This document shows positions 45,840 through 58,878 of a DNA stretch of 64,000 nt, piece by piece. Position 1 is the first letter of the stretch, and every line of letters begins with the position of its first letter. A program made the position numbers and the translations under genes. Source of the stretch: Mytilisepta virgata (Eukaryota; Mollusca; Bivalvia; Mytilida; Mytilidae); contig CM051519.1 of NCBI GenBank assembly GCA_028015205.1, forward strand, positions 42,947,979 through 43,011,978, in the 5' to 3' direction. A model generated the notes under the pieces. That model ran no database searches and was not told the origin of the DNA. It worked only from the letters and a program-made list of their open reading frames with translations.

Positions 45840-47480
45840 ATTACAACAGTAGGAACAGTGAATTATAAACCAAAAATGTTAAGAAAAATATCCTGGCCTC
45901 ACAATATTAAATGTCAGAGGCTTAAAATAAGAAAATCGTTTAATATGAACATAGTTTTGTCTAAACTTTTGGCAAGACTGGTGTCATGGGTGTATAGTTA
46001 AGTTAGTACAGTACATTTCAAATGGGAAAAGCAGTCAACCTTTACTGCACACAAACTAAAAATAACTACACACACACAAAACAATTTAATTAAAGTAAAT
46101 GGATGACATATCAATTACTGCGCAGGCAAAGGCTTGCTTCAAATATATGTAAGTACATGAAATGATTAACATAATAAATGAATGAATGACAGGTTACAAT
46201 AACTGAGCAGACAAATGATGGCCACATAATAACCTAATAATAAACACATGATGAATGAAAAAAGAATAAAAAAATGAGCAGGAAAATCCTGGCCTCATTC
46301 ATGGATCAAACTACTAAAATTGGTCATGAGCAATACATGTAAGTGGAAAATACAAAACTTAAGTTTTTTAGAGATCAATGAGCATTACGGATTTTTTACC
46401 TTTTCATATAGATTTAAATAAATTTTAATTTTTTTTAACTTTTATATGACAATTTAAACACCTTTATCTTGATTATTAATATGGTATCATACAGATCCAA
46501 GGCTTTTGAATGTAATAAAACATTTGTATAGAAACGTCAAATTTGAATATTAATGAATGTTACCGTATTAAATTGTTCATATTTTATTTAAAAATGTATT
46601 TGATTTTTTTCTTTTTGTAAGGCACTGTTAAATAGTGTCTCCAAACATTTATGTTCAAAACCTGAAGGCTTTGAGATAATCTATTTTCATTGAGCTTTTT
46701 GATTTTTAAAAAGTATAAATGCATAGGGAAGATGCCACTTGTATCAAAATCTTCATTTTATTACAGTTATTGTTATACATAGTTATATAATTGTGCACTT
46801 ATACTTAGTTTGTAGAATCAGCACTAGAAGTCAAACAACAATTAAAATTTCAAAAGTATTGTGTTAATTTGAACTTCATTGTAAATTTGTAAAAAGTGTG
46901 AGAGTTTTACTTATGTATTAGCAATAGTTAAACCCCAAATTGTAATTAGAATGCTGAAAATCAATGATTGCTATAAAAACAGTGAGGTGTATCTTGGTGT
47001 CTTATTCAACTATCATGGATTTTTCTAGAATTAGTACACAATGCCCAGAAACCCATTTAATGGATACTATATGGGAAAAGATTAATCTTTGAGGCACACT
47101 TTCCATTATAAATGATGTCTCAACTTTAGATTAGAACAGGTGACTTAGATTGTTTTTAAAAAAAAATGTATATATGCAATGATAAAGAGTCACATGTGCT
47201 GACAAACATTAGATTTATTTGAAAAACGTAATTTGTTTATAATAGTGACTTATTCAAAAGGATTCAGTATTAAACAAGTTCATGTTAGAATAAACTGACG
47301 GGTCAGATTAGGCTAAATTGATACATGATGTGTCTAGGCTTTCAACACATGTGCACTCCTTATCGTTTCTAGATCCTACTATCTTTTCTTCATCTCTTTT
47401 TTTGATATTCAGTGTTCACTTGTTGTTCTATAGGTTGCTATTTTCTAGATATTTTTATCATGAATATTCCTTTATTTAAA
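45840..47480. other. No gene recognised
   Basis: About 1.6 kb of AT-rich DNA with no coding, RNA or clear repeat structure. Confidence 0.45.
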
Positions 47481-47483
47481 TCA

Positions 47484-50400
47484 AGGTGAGGAAAACCTGA
47501 AGGGTCGTCCAGCAAGAATAAATCAGAGACAATTAGAGAAAACCGAAATTGGGAAGGACAAATAACAGACACACAATGCAGAAATCTGTATAAAAAACAA
47601 AGTTCGTAATGACGACAGTAGCATTTTTGAAGTTATGGCTTCAAACTCCTTTTTGGATGCAATTACGTCAGCAGTTGAGTTTATAACTAGAGGCTCAGAT
47701 CGCTGAGCCTGTATCGCTCACCTGGCATGAAAGCCATTTTTATCCATGTACCTCAAAGAGAGAAGTCACTTCTCCCTATCATTATGAAGTGTGGTAAGCC
47801 TTGTAGGAAGCAAAAGTTTTCTTCATCAAGGTCCTTCTTATGTAACTTACAGGTCAGCATATGCTAAAATTCTCCAGAAGATTTTTCTATGTATTTCCCA
47901 TAGAATCTTATGTTAACCTAAGTCCTCTGCTGAAGGCCATCAACCAATCAGAAAAAAGAATTACCCATGGCGGCCATACTTGTCCCCTGAACTTGACAAA
48001 ATGAGGAAACTCTGTGAAACCTCAGACAGATGCTTCCTGTCAAGTCTCGTTCCCTTTGACCAAGCAGTTTCAAAGAAGAAGATATCAACCGATAAAAGAC
48101 AAGAACTGCCCATGACGGCCATGTGTGTTGCCTGATCAGGACGAAATGAGGAAACGTTGTATAGAACCTCCCAATTAGATGCTTTTTGTCAAGTTTCGTT
48201 CCATTTGGCCAGCGACTTCAGAGAAGATTTTTTTTTATATCAGCCAATCAAAAACAAGAACTACTCAAGGCGGCCATATTTGTATATGCACTCCGATCGG
48301 GATGAAATAAAGAAATTTTGTAAAAAACCACCCATAGATGCTTCCTGTCAAGTTTCGTTCCATTTGGCCAAGAAGTTCCAGAGAAAAAAAAATTTAATCA
48401 ACAAATGAGAAACAAGAGTTGCCTATGGTGGCCATGTTTTCACCCGATTGGGACTTTGTAAAGAACCTCCGATATATGCTTCCTGTCAAGTTTTGTTCCA
48501 TTTGGCCAAGTAGTTTCAAAGGCGAAGATGTTTGAAAACTCTGCCAATTAGAAACAACAATTGCCCATGGCGGCCATGTTTGTTGTCCGATCGGGACGAA
48601 ATCAGCAGTGGTTTCAGAGGAGAATATTAAAATGTGAAAGTTAACCGAAATTGGGAAGGCAAATAACAGACACACAATGCAGAAATCTATATCAAAAAAC
48701 AAAGTTCGTAATGACGACAGTAGAAGTTTTGAAGTTATGGCTTCAGCCTTGGAACGACAAACCCCTTTTGGATGCAATTACGTCAGCAGTCGAGTTTATA
48801 ACTAGAGGCTCAGAGGGTTGAGCCTGTATCGCTCACCTGGCATGAAATCCATTTTTATCGGTGTACCTCAAAGAGAGAAGTCACTTCTCCCTGTCATTAT
48901 GAAGTGTGGTAAGCCTTGTAGGAAGCAAAAGTTTTCTTCATCAAGGTCCTTCTTAAGTAACTTACAGGTCAGCATACAATATTTGCTAAAATTCTCCAGA
49001 AGATTTTTCCATGTATTTCCCATAGAATCGTATGTTAACCTAAGTCCTCTGCTGAAGGCCATCAACCAATCAGAAACAGGAATTGCCCATGGCGGCCATG
49101 TGTGTTGCCTGATCAGGACGAAATAAGGTAAATTTGTAAAGAACCTCCCAATTAGATGCTTTTGTCAAGTTTCGTTCCATTTGGCCAGCGACTAGAGAGA
49201 AGATTTTTTATATCAGCCAATCAAAAACAAGAACTACTCAAGGCGGCCATATTTGTATTCCGATCGGGACAAAATGAGGAAAATTTATAAAGGACATCCC
49301 ATATATGCTTCCTGTCAGGTTTCGTTCCATTTGGGCAAGCGATTTCAGAGGAGAAGATTCTTTTATATTAGCCAATCAGAAACAAGAACTGCAAATAGTA
49401 ACCATATATGTATTCCGATCGGGATGAAATAAAGAAATTATGTAAAGAACCTCCCATAGACGCTTCCTGTGAAGTTTCGTTCCATTTGGCCAAGCAGTTC
49501 CAGAGAAAAAATTTAATCAACAAATGAGAAGAATTGCATATGGCGGCCATGTTTTTTACCCGATCGGGACGAAATGAGAAAACTTTGTAAAGAACCTCCC
49601 ATATATGCTTCCTGTCAAATTTTGTTCCATTTGGCCCAGTAGTTTCAAAGGGGAAGATGTTTGAAAACTCAGTCAATTAGAAACAACAACTGCCCATGGT
49701 GGCCATGTTTGTTGTCCGATCGAAACGAAATCAGCAGTGGTTTCAGAGGAGAATATTCAAATGTGAAAAGTTAACGGACGACGGACGCCAAATGATGACA
49801 AAAGCTCACACGGCCTTTGGTCAGGTGAGCTAAAAAGGAAATCCCATAGTACTTTCCAACAATCATAAATCCAGAGATAACTGGACAAAATCGACATAGG
49901 AAATGATGAGAACAGCCATACAAGAGATAAATAAGCCACGTGATGACAAAAGCTCACACGGCCTTTGGTCAGGTGAGCTAAAAACGAAATCTCATAGTAC
50001 TTTCCAACAATCATAAATCCAGAGATAACTGGACAAAACCGAGATAGGAAATGATGAGAACAGCCATACAAGAGCCAAACTATAAAAATATAAGCAACAT
50101 AGACTTCAACAAAAACCACGTTCGTGATGATGGTCGTAGAATGTTTGAAGTGATAGCATCAGCCTAGGAACAAGATACCCAGTTTGAGTCGAGCCCTTTC
50201 CAAAAAATCCTTTTATTAGGAATGGAAAATTATTCCGGAAATGTCATCACCATGCATCGGTTCTGTTGGAATGTTATGAAGGGGAGCTCATTTTTTCGGT
50301 ACTAATTTGCTGATTTTTTTTCTCCTTGCAGTAAATTTCTTGTAGATTTTATTCTTTTTGTTATATATTACGTTTGGTTTAAATTTATTCTTATACATTG

Positions 50401-50718
50401 GCTCATGAGGTTATTTTATCGCCACTTATTTTCTTGTTAACGCTTATCTCTTTTTTGGGTCTTAAACTATTCTATTTCACTTTAAAGAAGACGCTACTGT
50501 AGTCGTAAATATAAATGTCATGCAAGAAAGTAAAACTGTATCCAGCTGATAAAGGTGCAATAAATGTCAATGTTCGATTTATTATCAGTAAACATCACGA
50601 GACTAATTGTAGTACAGTGTTGATAATATTAACATGATGTATTTAAAATGTAACATTTTAAAGGAACTGTTGTATATTGATATTATTCTAGTATCCTGTT
50701 TGGTAAGTTTTCCTGTCA
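47484..50718 (-). repeat. Duplicated repeat block, unit 1
   Basis: Starts ATGAATATTCCTTTATTTAA and carries two copies of the AGCTCACCTGACC-family repeat in minus orientation. The first is about 47690-48640 (far edge lost); the second is 48798-49835, beginning GAGGCTCAGAGGGTTGAGCC and ending GGTCAGGTGAGCTAAAAA. The edge is repeated again at 49935-49985. Inside each, units of about 150 bp recur, each with ATGGCGGCCAT, CGATCGGGACGAAAT and TTTCGTTCCATTTGGCCA. Open frames here arise from the repeats and are not genes. Confidence 0.8.
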
Positions 50719-52570
50719 TGAATATTCCTTTATTTAAATCAAGGTGAGGAAACTCAGAAGAGTCGTCCAACAATCATAAATCAGAGACAATTAGAGAAAA
50801 CCGAAATTAGGAAGGACAAATAACAGATACACAATGCAGAAATCTATATAAAAAACAAAGTTCGTAATGACGACAGTAGAATTTTTGAAGTTATGGCTTC
50901 AGCCTTGGAACGGCAAACCCCTTTTTGGATACAATTACGTCAGCAGTCGAGTTTATAACTAGAGGCTCAGAGGGTTGAGCCTGTATCGCTCACCTGGCAT
51001 GAAATCCATTTTTATCGGTGTACCTCAAAGAGAGAAGTCACTTCTCCCTATCATTATGAAGTGTGGTAAGCCTTGTAGGAACCAAAAGTTTTCTTCATCA
51101 AGGTCCTTCTTATGTAACTTACAGGTCAGCATACAATGTTTGCTAAAATTATCCAGAAGATTTTTCCATGTACTTCCCATAGAATCGTATGTTAACCTAA
51201 GTCCTCTGCTGAAGGCCATCAGCCAATCAAAAACAAGAACTACTCATGGCGGCCATATTTGTATTCCGATCGGGACAAAATGAGGAAACTTTATAAAGGA
51301 CCTCCCATATATTCTTCCTGTCAGGTTTCGTTCCATTTGGGCAAGCGATTTCAGAGGAGAAGATTCTTTTATATTAGCCAATCAGAAACAAGAACTGCAA
51401 ATGGTAACCATATATGTATTCCGATCGGGATGAAATAAAGAAATTGTGTAAAGAACCTCCCATAGATGCTTCCTGTCAAGTTTCGTTCCATTTGGCCAAG
51501 CAATTCCAGAGAAAAACATTTAATCAACAAATGAGAAACAAGAATTGCCTTTGGCGGCCATGTTTTTAACCCGATCGGGACGAAATGAGGAAACTTTGTA
51601 AGGAACCTCCCATATATGCTTCCTGTCAAGTTTTGTTCCATTTTGTCCAGTTGTTTCAGAGGAGAAGATGTTTGAAAACTCAGCCAATCAGAAACAACTG
51701 CCCATGGCGGCCATGTTTGTTGTCCGATCGGGACGAAATCAGCAGTGGTTTCAGAGGAGAATATTAAAATGTGAAAGTTAACGGACGCTAAGTGATGACA
51801 AAAGCTCACACGGCCTTTGGTCAGGTGAGCTAAAAAGGAAATCCCATAGGACCTTCCAACAATCATAAATCCAGAGATAACTGGACAAAACCGAGATAGG
51901 AAATGATGAGAACAGCCATACAAGAGATAAATAACCCCAAAACTATAAAAATATAAGCAACATAGACTTCAACAAAAACCACGTTCGTGATGATGGTCGT
52001 AGAATGTTTGAAGTGATAGCATCAGCCTAGGAACAAGATACCCAGTTTGAGTCGAGCCCTTTCCAAAAAATCCTTTTTATTAGGAATGGAAAATTATTCT
52101 GGAAATTTCACCACCATGCACCGGTTCTGTTGGAATGTTATGAAGGGGAACTCATTTTTTGCTGATTTTTTTCTCCTTACAGTAAATTTCTTGTAGATTT
52201 TATTCTTTTTGTTATATATTACGTTTGATTTGAATTTATTCTTATACATTGGCTAATGAGGTTATTTTATCGCCACTTATTTTCTTGTTAACGCTTATCT
52301 CATTTTTGGGTCTTAAACTATTCTATTTCACTTTAAAGAAGACGCTACTGTAGTCGTAAATATAAATGTCATGCAAGAAAATAAAACTGTATAAAGCTAA
52401 TAAAGGGGAAATAAATGTCAGTGTTCGATTTGTTATCAGTAACCATCACCAGACTAATTGTTGTACAGTGTTGATAATATTTACATGATTTATTTAAATT
52501 GTTACATTTCAAAGGAACTGTTGTATATTGATATTATTCTATTATGATGTTTGGTAAGTTTTCCTAAAAA
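50719..52570 (-). repeat. Duplicated repeat block, unit 2
   Basis: It restarts with the same ATGAATATTCCTTTATTTAA and follows unit 1 base for base over long stretches, but holds only one copy of the family repeat (50958-51832). Its last 600 bases (from about 51945) match 50085-50705, ending in the GTTTGGTAAGTTTTCCT word. This is a tandem segmental duplication with different internal copy number. Confidence 0.8.
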
Positions 52571-55500
52571 TTAGAAAACGATCATATCATGCATATATAT
52601 AAGTAGATTTATTGGACAAATTAAAACAGTATTTGTTAGTTTCTTTGGTCTTGATCTTTCAGTGATGTGCAGTTTTACAAATACATGGAAACCTTAGGTT
52701 TCAAACTGTTAACTATATATCATATCGTATAATTCCAATTTCCATGTTATATGTAACGTTTTGTCCTTATTTAAGGACAGATTTCAAGATTGTTGAAAAG
52801 TTGAAAGTTAATTTACATTACAACATCTGTTTCCCCAGAATTACAGCAATTAAGAAATTATGACGGCCAAATATGCTATTTGGAAACTAAACCGACTCAG
52901 TCATAGACGTTTGTTGTTCCTTTGAGAATATTCAAGATCATGCATTTTTGCCGAGTTGAGGTACTTATTAAGAAAGTTTGACATCCCCCAGTAATTTTTT
53001 TTCATCGTAACTCCATTGAAATGGCGTATTAGATACTTCGGAAACGTAGTATATGTAGTCTACATGTAGATAGTTAGATCTTCACGTATATGTTTGCATG
53101 TTGGTCTAATGTTTATTTCAGTTGTGTGTCTGTGCATGTTCTTGTTGTTGTTGCTACTGTATTTTTTTTTATTTTATAAAGTATAACCATTGGTTAGTTA
53201 GCTTCTGGTCATTTGATATAAATTGTTAAAATATACGTGAAAATATACTATAATGGCATTTACTCAAAATGACATTCGTAAATTACACAGAATGGGTCAG
53301 ATAATATATGAGGAAACCATTGTCAAAATCCACACTTGCACGGTACATAACGGTTGATGGACAGTCATCTTCCTCCACAATGAAATCAAATCAAAAGAAA
53401 TCACAATTTTCGTATGGTACAGCTATTTCTATTCAATAACAATTTCCGCTATATACTTTATGTGCTTCCTTTAACATGTTTAATAATACTACTAGTTTAT
53501 AAGACTTTATTTCAAACTTAGACGCAGTAATAGAAGCGACAAAGTTATACTGTTTTCAATAATCATATATACAAGGGGCAAAGTACAAAAGTTAAACAAA
53601 TCAAACTTTTTAGTTTTACTATCAGTGTTAATCACTGAAATGCGATATAATGCTTACTCGATTTACCTGCTTTTTGGGCAAATTATTTTTAAAAATGTTT
53701 GAAGTTTGAAAAACTGTAAATAAATAGTATCAATTTCGGGATAGTATTTAAAAACAAGCAATTGAGCTGGTAATACTGTGCACCAAACTTATCGATTCAG
53801 TGGTAATAATAAAACGTATAACAAAATACCGAAATAGATTTGAATAATAAATTCATTGGCACTATTTTTGATGCACAAGCTGTGCACATTTAGTCTCATC
53901 GGTTGTGCTCAAGGCCTAAAACTATTAAATGACTTCATCTGAATCTGGTATATTTATCAAATTTAAAATAATCCGGTGCCAATTTGTTTGTTTACTTCTT
54001 GTCGGACATTTAAAGCTAGTCATTTGCTAGTAGTTGCTTCCCTTGACAATAAATTCAGTCTGTGAAGCGGACAATTCGAGGTCGGTTTCTAGATAAACAT
54101 ATCAACAATGAAATACCAACCAATAAATACTATTTGATTTGATACGAAGAAAGAAGGAACAAATTGTTATAATACTAGGCAAAGTATTTCTTACAGATGT
54201 GAAATACCTTTTATTGAATAACACCTGTATATTCCGTTATTTATAGTAACGGAAGCACTGCCACCTGCATTATATAAACAGGTAAAGACTGGCTCTATAA
54301 AAGGTACCCTTTAACTATGAGGAGATTTTGGAAAATATTTTGCACATGAAAAGATAATTAACATAATTCTAATAATTCATTTAACAAATATATAATAGCT
54401 ATTTCATATTGGTAATTATCTGCACGACAAAAAATATACTATTTCCCTTTACAATAGCGGAAGTTTAATTAAGAAATGACTGTCATTATTTTTTTGTTCA
54501 TGGAGAAATAACACCTAAAATTTTATGAACACTAAATATTATAAGTGTGCATAACATTTTTGATTTTATTTCGAATAAAAAAAAAATGACAGTAATTCCT
54601 TATAATTTAATTTTAAAAAACGCGTGACGTCACAGTCAATGAGAAAATTTTGTTTATTGAACAATAAACACAAAAACCTTCACTAATTAGAAACGAAGTT
54701 GCAATGTACATCCAAAATTAAATTTTTAACAAAATAACACAAAATATAATGAGGGAATATTTCAAAAACTTTACATAAAATGTTGCTACCATTAATGTTA
54801 GCTAATTAGAAACTGTCGCTTCAAGACTATAACGTAACGACGACATAGTAGGCTGAATGCTGTCAGAGATGTGGCTTGCTACTGTTTTATGTGGCATTCA
54901 ACAAAGAGCAACAGCTTCACAACAAAATAAACACCTAATATCCCTGAAAATTGTGCCACAAAAGTTTTAACAAATCAAAAATAATCCCCGTGTTCCATAA
55001 AATAAGCATGACAAGAGACAGGTACATAAACATGTTCTTGTTAATGTGGAAATTTAAGTAAAGGAGGATAAATGTTAATGAGACAACCCTGAAACACTGC
55101 ACTACAGCCTCTAACACGAGGGATGTGTCTGCTCCTAATAGCTACACATTAACAAGTGCTTAGAAATTCAGCCGAAAATACAAAATTTTTGAAATAAAAG
55201 CCATACTCCAAATATGCATAAAGAACAGTAACAAACGTGCAACTCACCAACTAAAGATCCTGACTTTGGAGAGACACAAGAATTTGTGGAAGGGTGTTAA
55301 ACTAGTTTAGTGAGTGTTGGGCCCCCTGCTTGTATCTGTGGCAGTGGCTGGACAAAAATAGACATGCAATCCAAATGAGTAAAGAACATCAATTAACTTA
55401 GTCATTACGGCACTTTTCAAACATTGTCAAATCATATTACGGAAGAAAACAATAAATCAGGACTAGGAATAGGCTAAGAAATACCTTCTTTGAATTTTTG

Positions 55501-58440
55501 TAAGTTCGACAAAAAATATATTTTATTCCCGCCATTATTCATATGAATTCAACATAATCTCCTTCTGTGAAATTGGTGCGCGTGAATAAAGCGATCATAG
55601 CTGCTGAAGAAAACGTCTGCTGAAAGTAAATCGAATCGAAGTCGACCAAAATTATTTTCAGATTCTGCTAGAATAGAAATCGCAAAGAGGTTTCAGCAGG
55701 TCCTAAGAAACGTACGGCTTAGTCAGGCGTCACATGGGCAATAAGAGGGGAAGAATAAAACATTACATACTATAAAGTTTTGAAACAACACATGTTTTTA
55801 TGATTACAATTTCCCAAATCGCTCCTCACATAACTTTACCGAATGTTATTGTTTTACAATAAATTGCTGTTTAATTACACTAATTTTCTCAAAACAAAAA
55901 TGTGAAAACTGAAGACTGTATTAGAAATGAAGATAAACAGAAGTAGAAAGGGACAAATAATTAAAAAAATACCATTACAATTTGAAATTGATTACAATGT
56001 TTCGTTCACACTTCCGCGTCCATTTCTCATATGTTTCTAGGAATTTGGTAATTATGGGCAACATATACGAAGCTTAGTCATTTCCAAAAATACTTACCTA
56101 TGCATAATAAATCAGCCTGACGTCCACAGACGATGTGAAATGCTCTTTTAAATGCTAGTGTAATTACTTTAATTGCAACTCTATACACACTGTTAAACCA
56201 CTGCTGTGACGTCAGCCTATTCATTTACCGTGGTTTCTTTTTCTAGAATCAACGCTTCTTTAATCTATTATATTAATAATTTATCTTTATGGTATTTATA
56301 TTGTAAACATTTGACATATTATATAATTAATTCTATTTACTCGTACACATATTTACTGTGTAATGACAAGGTAGAAGCTGATTGGGATGGGCGCCAACTT
56401 GAATAATAATCGTAAAAAATAACACATTTCAAAACAGCTAATTTTCAAATCAAGTTGGAAGGGCTATAATAAAAAATTAAACTATTGCAATTACAATATT
56501 TCGAAAATTTATAAATGTATTAATTAGCACATAGCACCAAAATTATTCCGTCAGTTTTGGTTAAATCGCAATGGGATGTTTAAAAACGACAAAGAAGCCA
56601 ATTTATCGGAGTTAGATGATTTAACAGTATGGACTTAACGAGAAAATAAGACAAATTTTCAAAAGAATTTGGAAGGGATAAGACCAAAATTTAAACTTTT
56701 CCAAATAGCATAAATATATTTCTAAATATATGAGAAAGTACTATATAGCACAAACTAAAAGTAGTTTATTTTATCGATAACTGATAGCCCCAGTGCATTT
56801 CTATTCAATTTACTTGGGCATGGTATAGGAGATGTGTGACGTCACCATAGTTGGATATGAACAATCAATCAACGCCACCCAATAGACAGAACCCCGGACA
56901 AAAGTAACATAACAGAACTCCAGCAGCTCTATTGATAACTATTGCTAAGTGTGAAAAAAAAAATAAAAAAATAAAACAAAGCAGAAAATAAACTAAACAA
57001 TTTTACTATACTTTCCAACTGAAATTTCGCGACATTTAAAAGCACGGGTCATTTTGACTTGTTTAGAAAATGATTCAGTAATCATGCACTGAAGGAATTT
57101 GATGAACATTGACCGAATTAATCATGTTCACTTTACTAGTACTCGCCTGTAGCGCAAGGATATTAAAGATCAGAAATTTAGAAAGCTAATTAAGAAAAAA
57201 CTACATTGTGAAAGATGCATTTCACATATTGAATTTTTTTTTTGCCGGTAAGCTTCGTTTTCACAAAGACTTTTAAGCCATAAAAATATTTTTTACCGAA
57301 AATTGAGTCAGTTTTTTGCAGCGAACTTTTTGTTTGTTTTTGAATGAACTATTTATTTGGAAAACATGAAGCTTAATTGTATATTATTTTTAAAAATATA
57401 TTATGTATTAGCTTTAATCTTTTGCAACGTCCTGTTTATATTTGAAAATTTGATATGAATATTTTTCACAGTGAACGCACGAATGCAAATTAATACAAGG
57501 AGTATAAACTATTCTTCTTTCCTTTTAAATATAATTCAATAGTCCTTTAATGCAATGTCTGTTAAATTTATAAATATGTTTTAAATCGATAGACAAAAGA
57601 CCACAATAAATCATTTTCGAAAATGTGTAAATGCAATACATGAATACACATCGCTGTCTTATAATAAGATAAGATAATAACGACTTGCTGTGCTGTTAGT
57701 AGGACAATATGGAGGGTTTAAATTTAAACTCCGTAATATATATTTCATTTTCATTATTAATAAAATTAGTGACCTTTATTATTTATAATGTACATTTATA
57801 CATAAAAAGATGAGTTCTGCGTTATTCACAATTTTTTTTATAGAAGCAATGGAAAGTTTAACATGTTTAAGCAGTAACACTTTGACTTCAGTCTTTTGAT
57901 ATATTTTATAAACAATTTTGATAAATTTAGTGACCTTTATATGCGATTAGCATAAGAAATTTGCAAAGTATAAACTTTATGGATTTACATTTGTCACAGA
58001 GATAGCAAGTAGAACAGCTATCACTTACACTTTAGAAAATGCATACATTATACTTTATTACAATTATCTCTGTAACATCCGAACTTCAGACCGTATAGAG
58101 GAAATACACACCAAATATTTACTTTTACAGACACAAGAGCCGTATTGAGACATTATAAATGATCATACTTATACCAGATTATACACGGTAAAAATTATCA
58201 GTCGATTTCAAAACCACTAAAAACCCATAAATGAAAATTATACATTACTTTGAACTGTTCGTTTGAATTATTTCATAAATTCGACTCTTACAATTTTTAT
58301 ATCCATTTAATCTTTTTACAATACTTATTTTTATCGAAATATTTAATAAACAGCTGGGTTTCCAAAATTAAAAAAAAATCCATTGTCAAGAGTTAATGTC
58401 TTAAACTGGATATGTTTGTTCAAAATGTTAGCAAATGTAA
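52571..58440. other. About 5.9 kb without recognisable genes
   Basis: AT-rich (much above two thirds A+T by eye), with only short frames and no motif, splice-supported exon, tRNA or obvious repeat. The upstream untranslated exon of gene B may lie in its right part. Confidence 0.5.
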
Positions 58441-58460
58441 CCGTTTATTTACAAAAACGT

Positions 58461-58670
58461 GATTCATTTTATATGGTTTACCTGCATATACATGTATGCA
58501 GTCTAACACTTCTTGGGAAAAACATGACTACTTTAATATGGATTACCTGTATATATGCAGTGTAACACTTCTGGTAAAAACATGACTCCTTTAAATGGTA
58601 TAACTGTATATATGCAACACTTTTGGAAAAACCCGACTCCAACTGTATATATGCAGTCTAACACTTCTGG
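58461..58670 (+). repeat. Minisatellite upstream of gene B, about four units
   Basis: Units of 45-65 bp repeat GACT(A/C)C(T/C)TTTAA(A/T)ATGG, CTGTATATATGCAG and TAACACTTCTGG. It lies 209 bases before the gene B ATG and 195 before its splice acceptor. Confidence 0.82.
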
Positions 58671-58878
58671 GATGTGTACCTCTATATTATTGTAACACAA
58701 CACGTATATGATCATCTCTAATCACATAATTTCACTGTAACAGAGTTAATAAAATCTTGAATCCCGAAATAGTTGACCTAGTATAAAATTTCTGTGGTTT
58801 TAGACAAAAATGTTCATTAACAAATATAATCTTAATTTTGTAGGCTAATCAACTATTTGTTGATTTTTAGCTTCTGAA

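Noticed and set aside
47690..51835. CRISPR-like or coding repeats
   Set aside because: Units are about 150 bp, diverged, without uniform spacers or neighbouring cas genes. The open frames (for example 48818-49126 and 50975-51283) are parts of a dispersed repeat.
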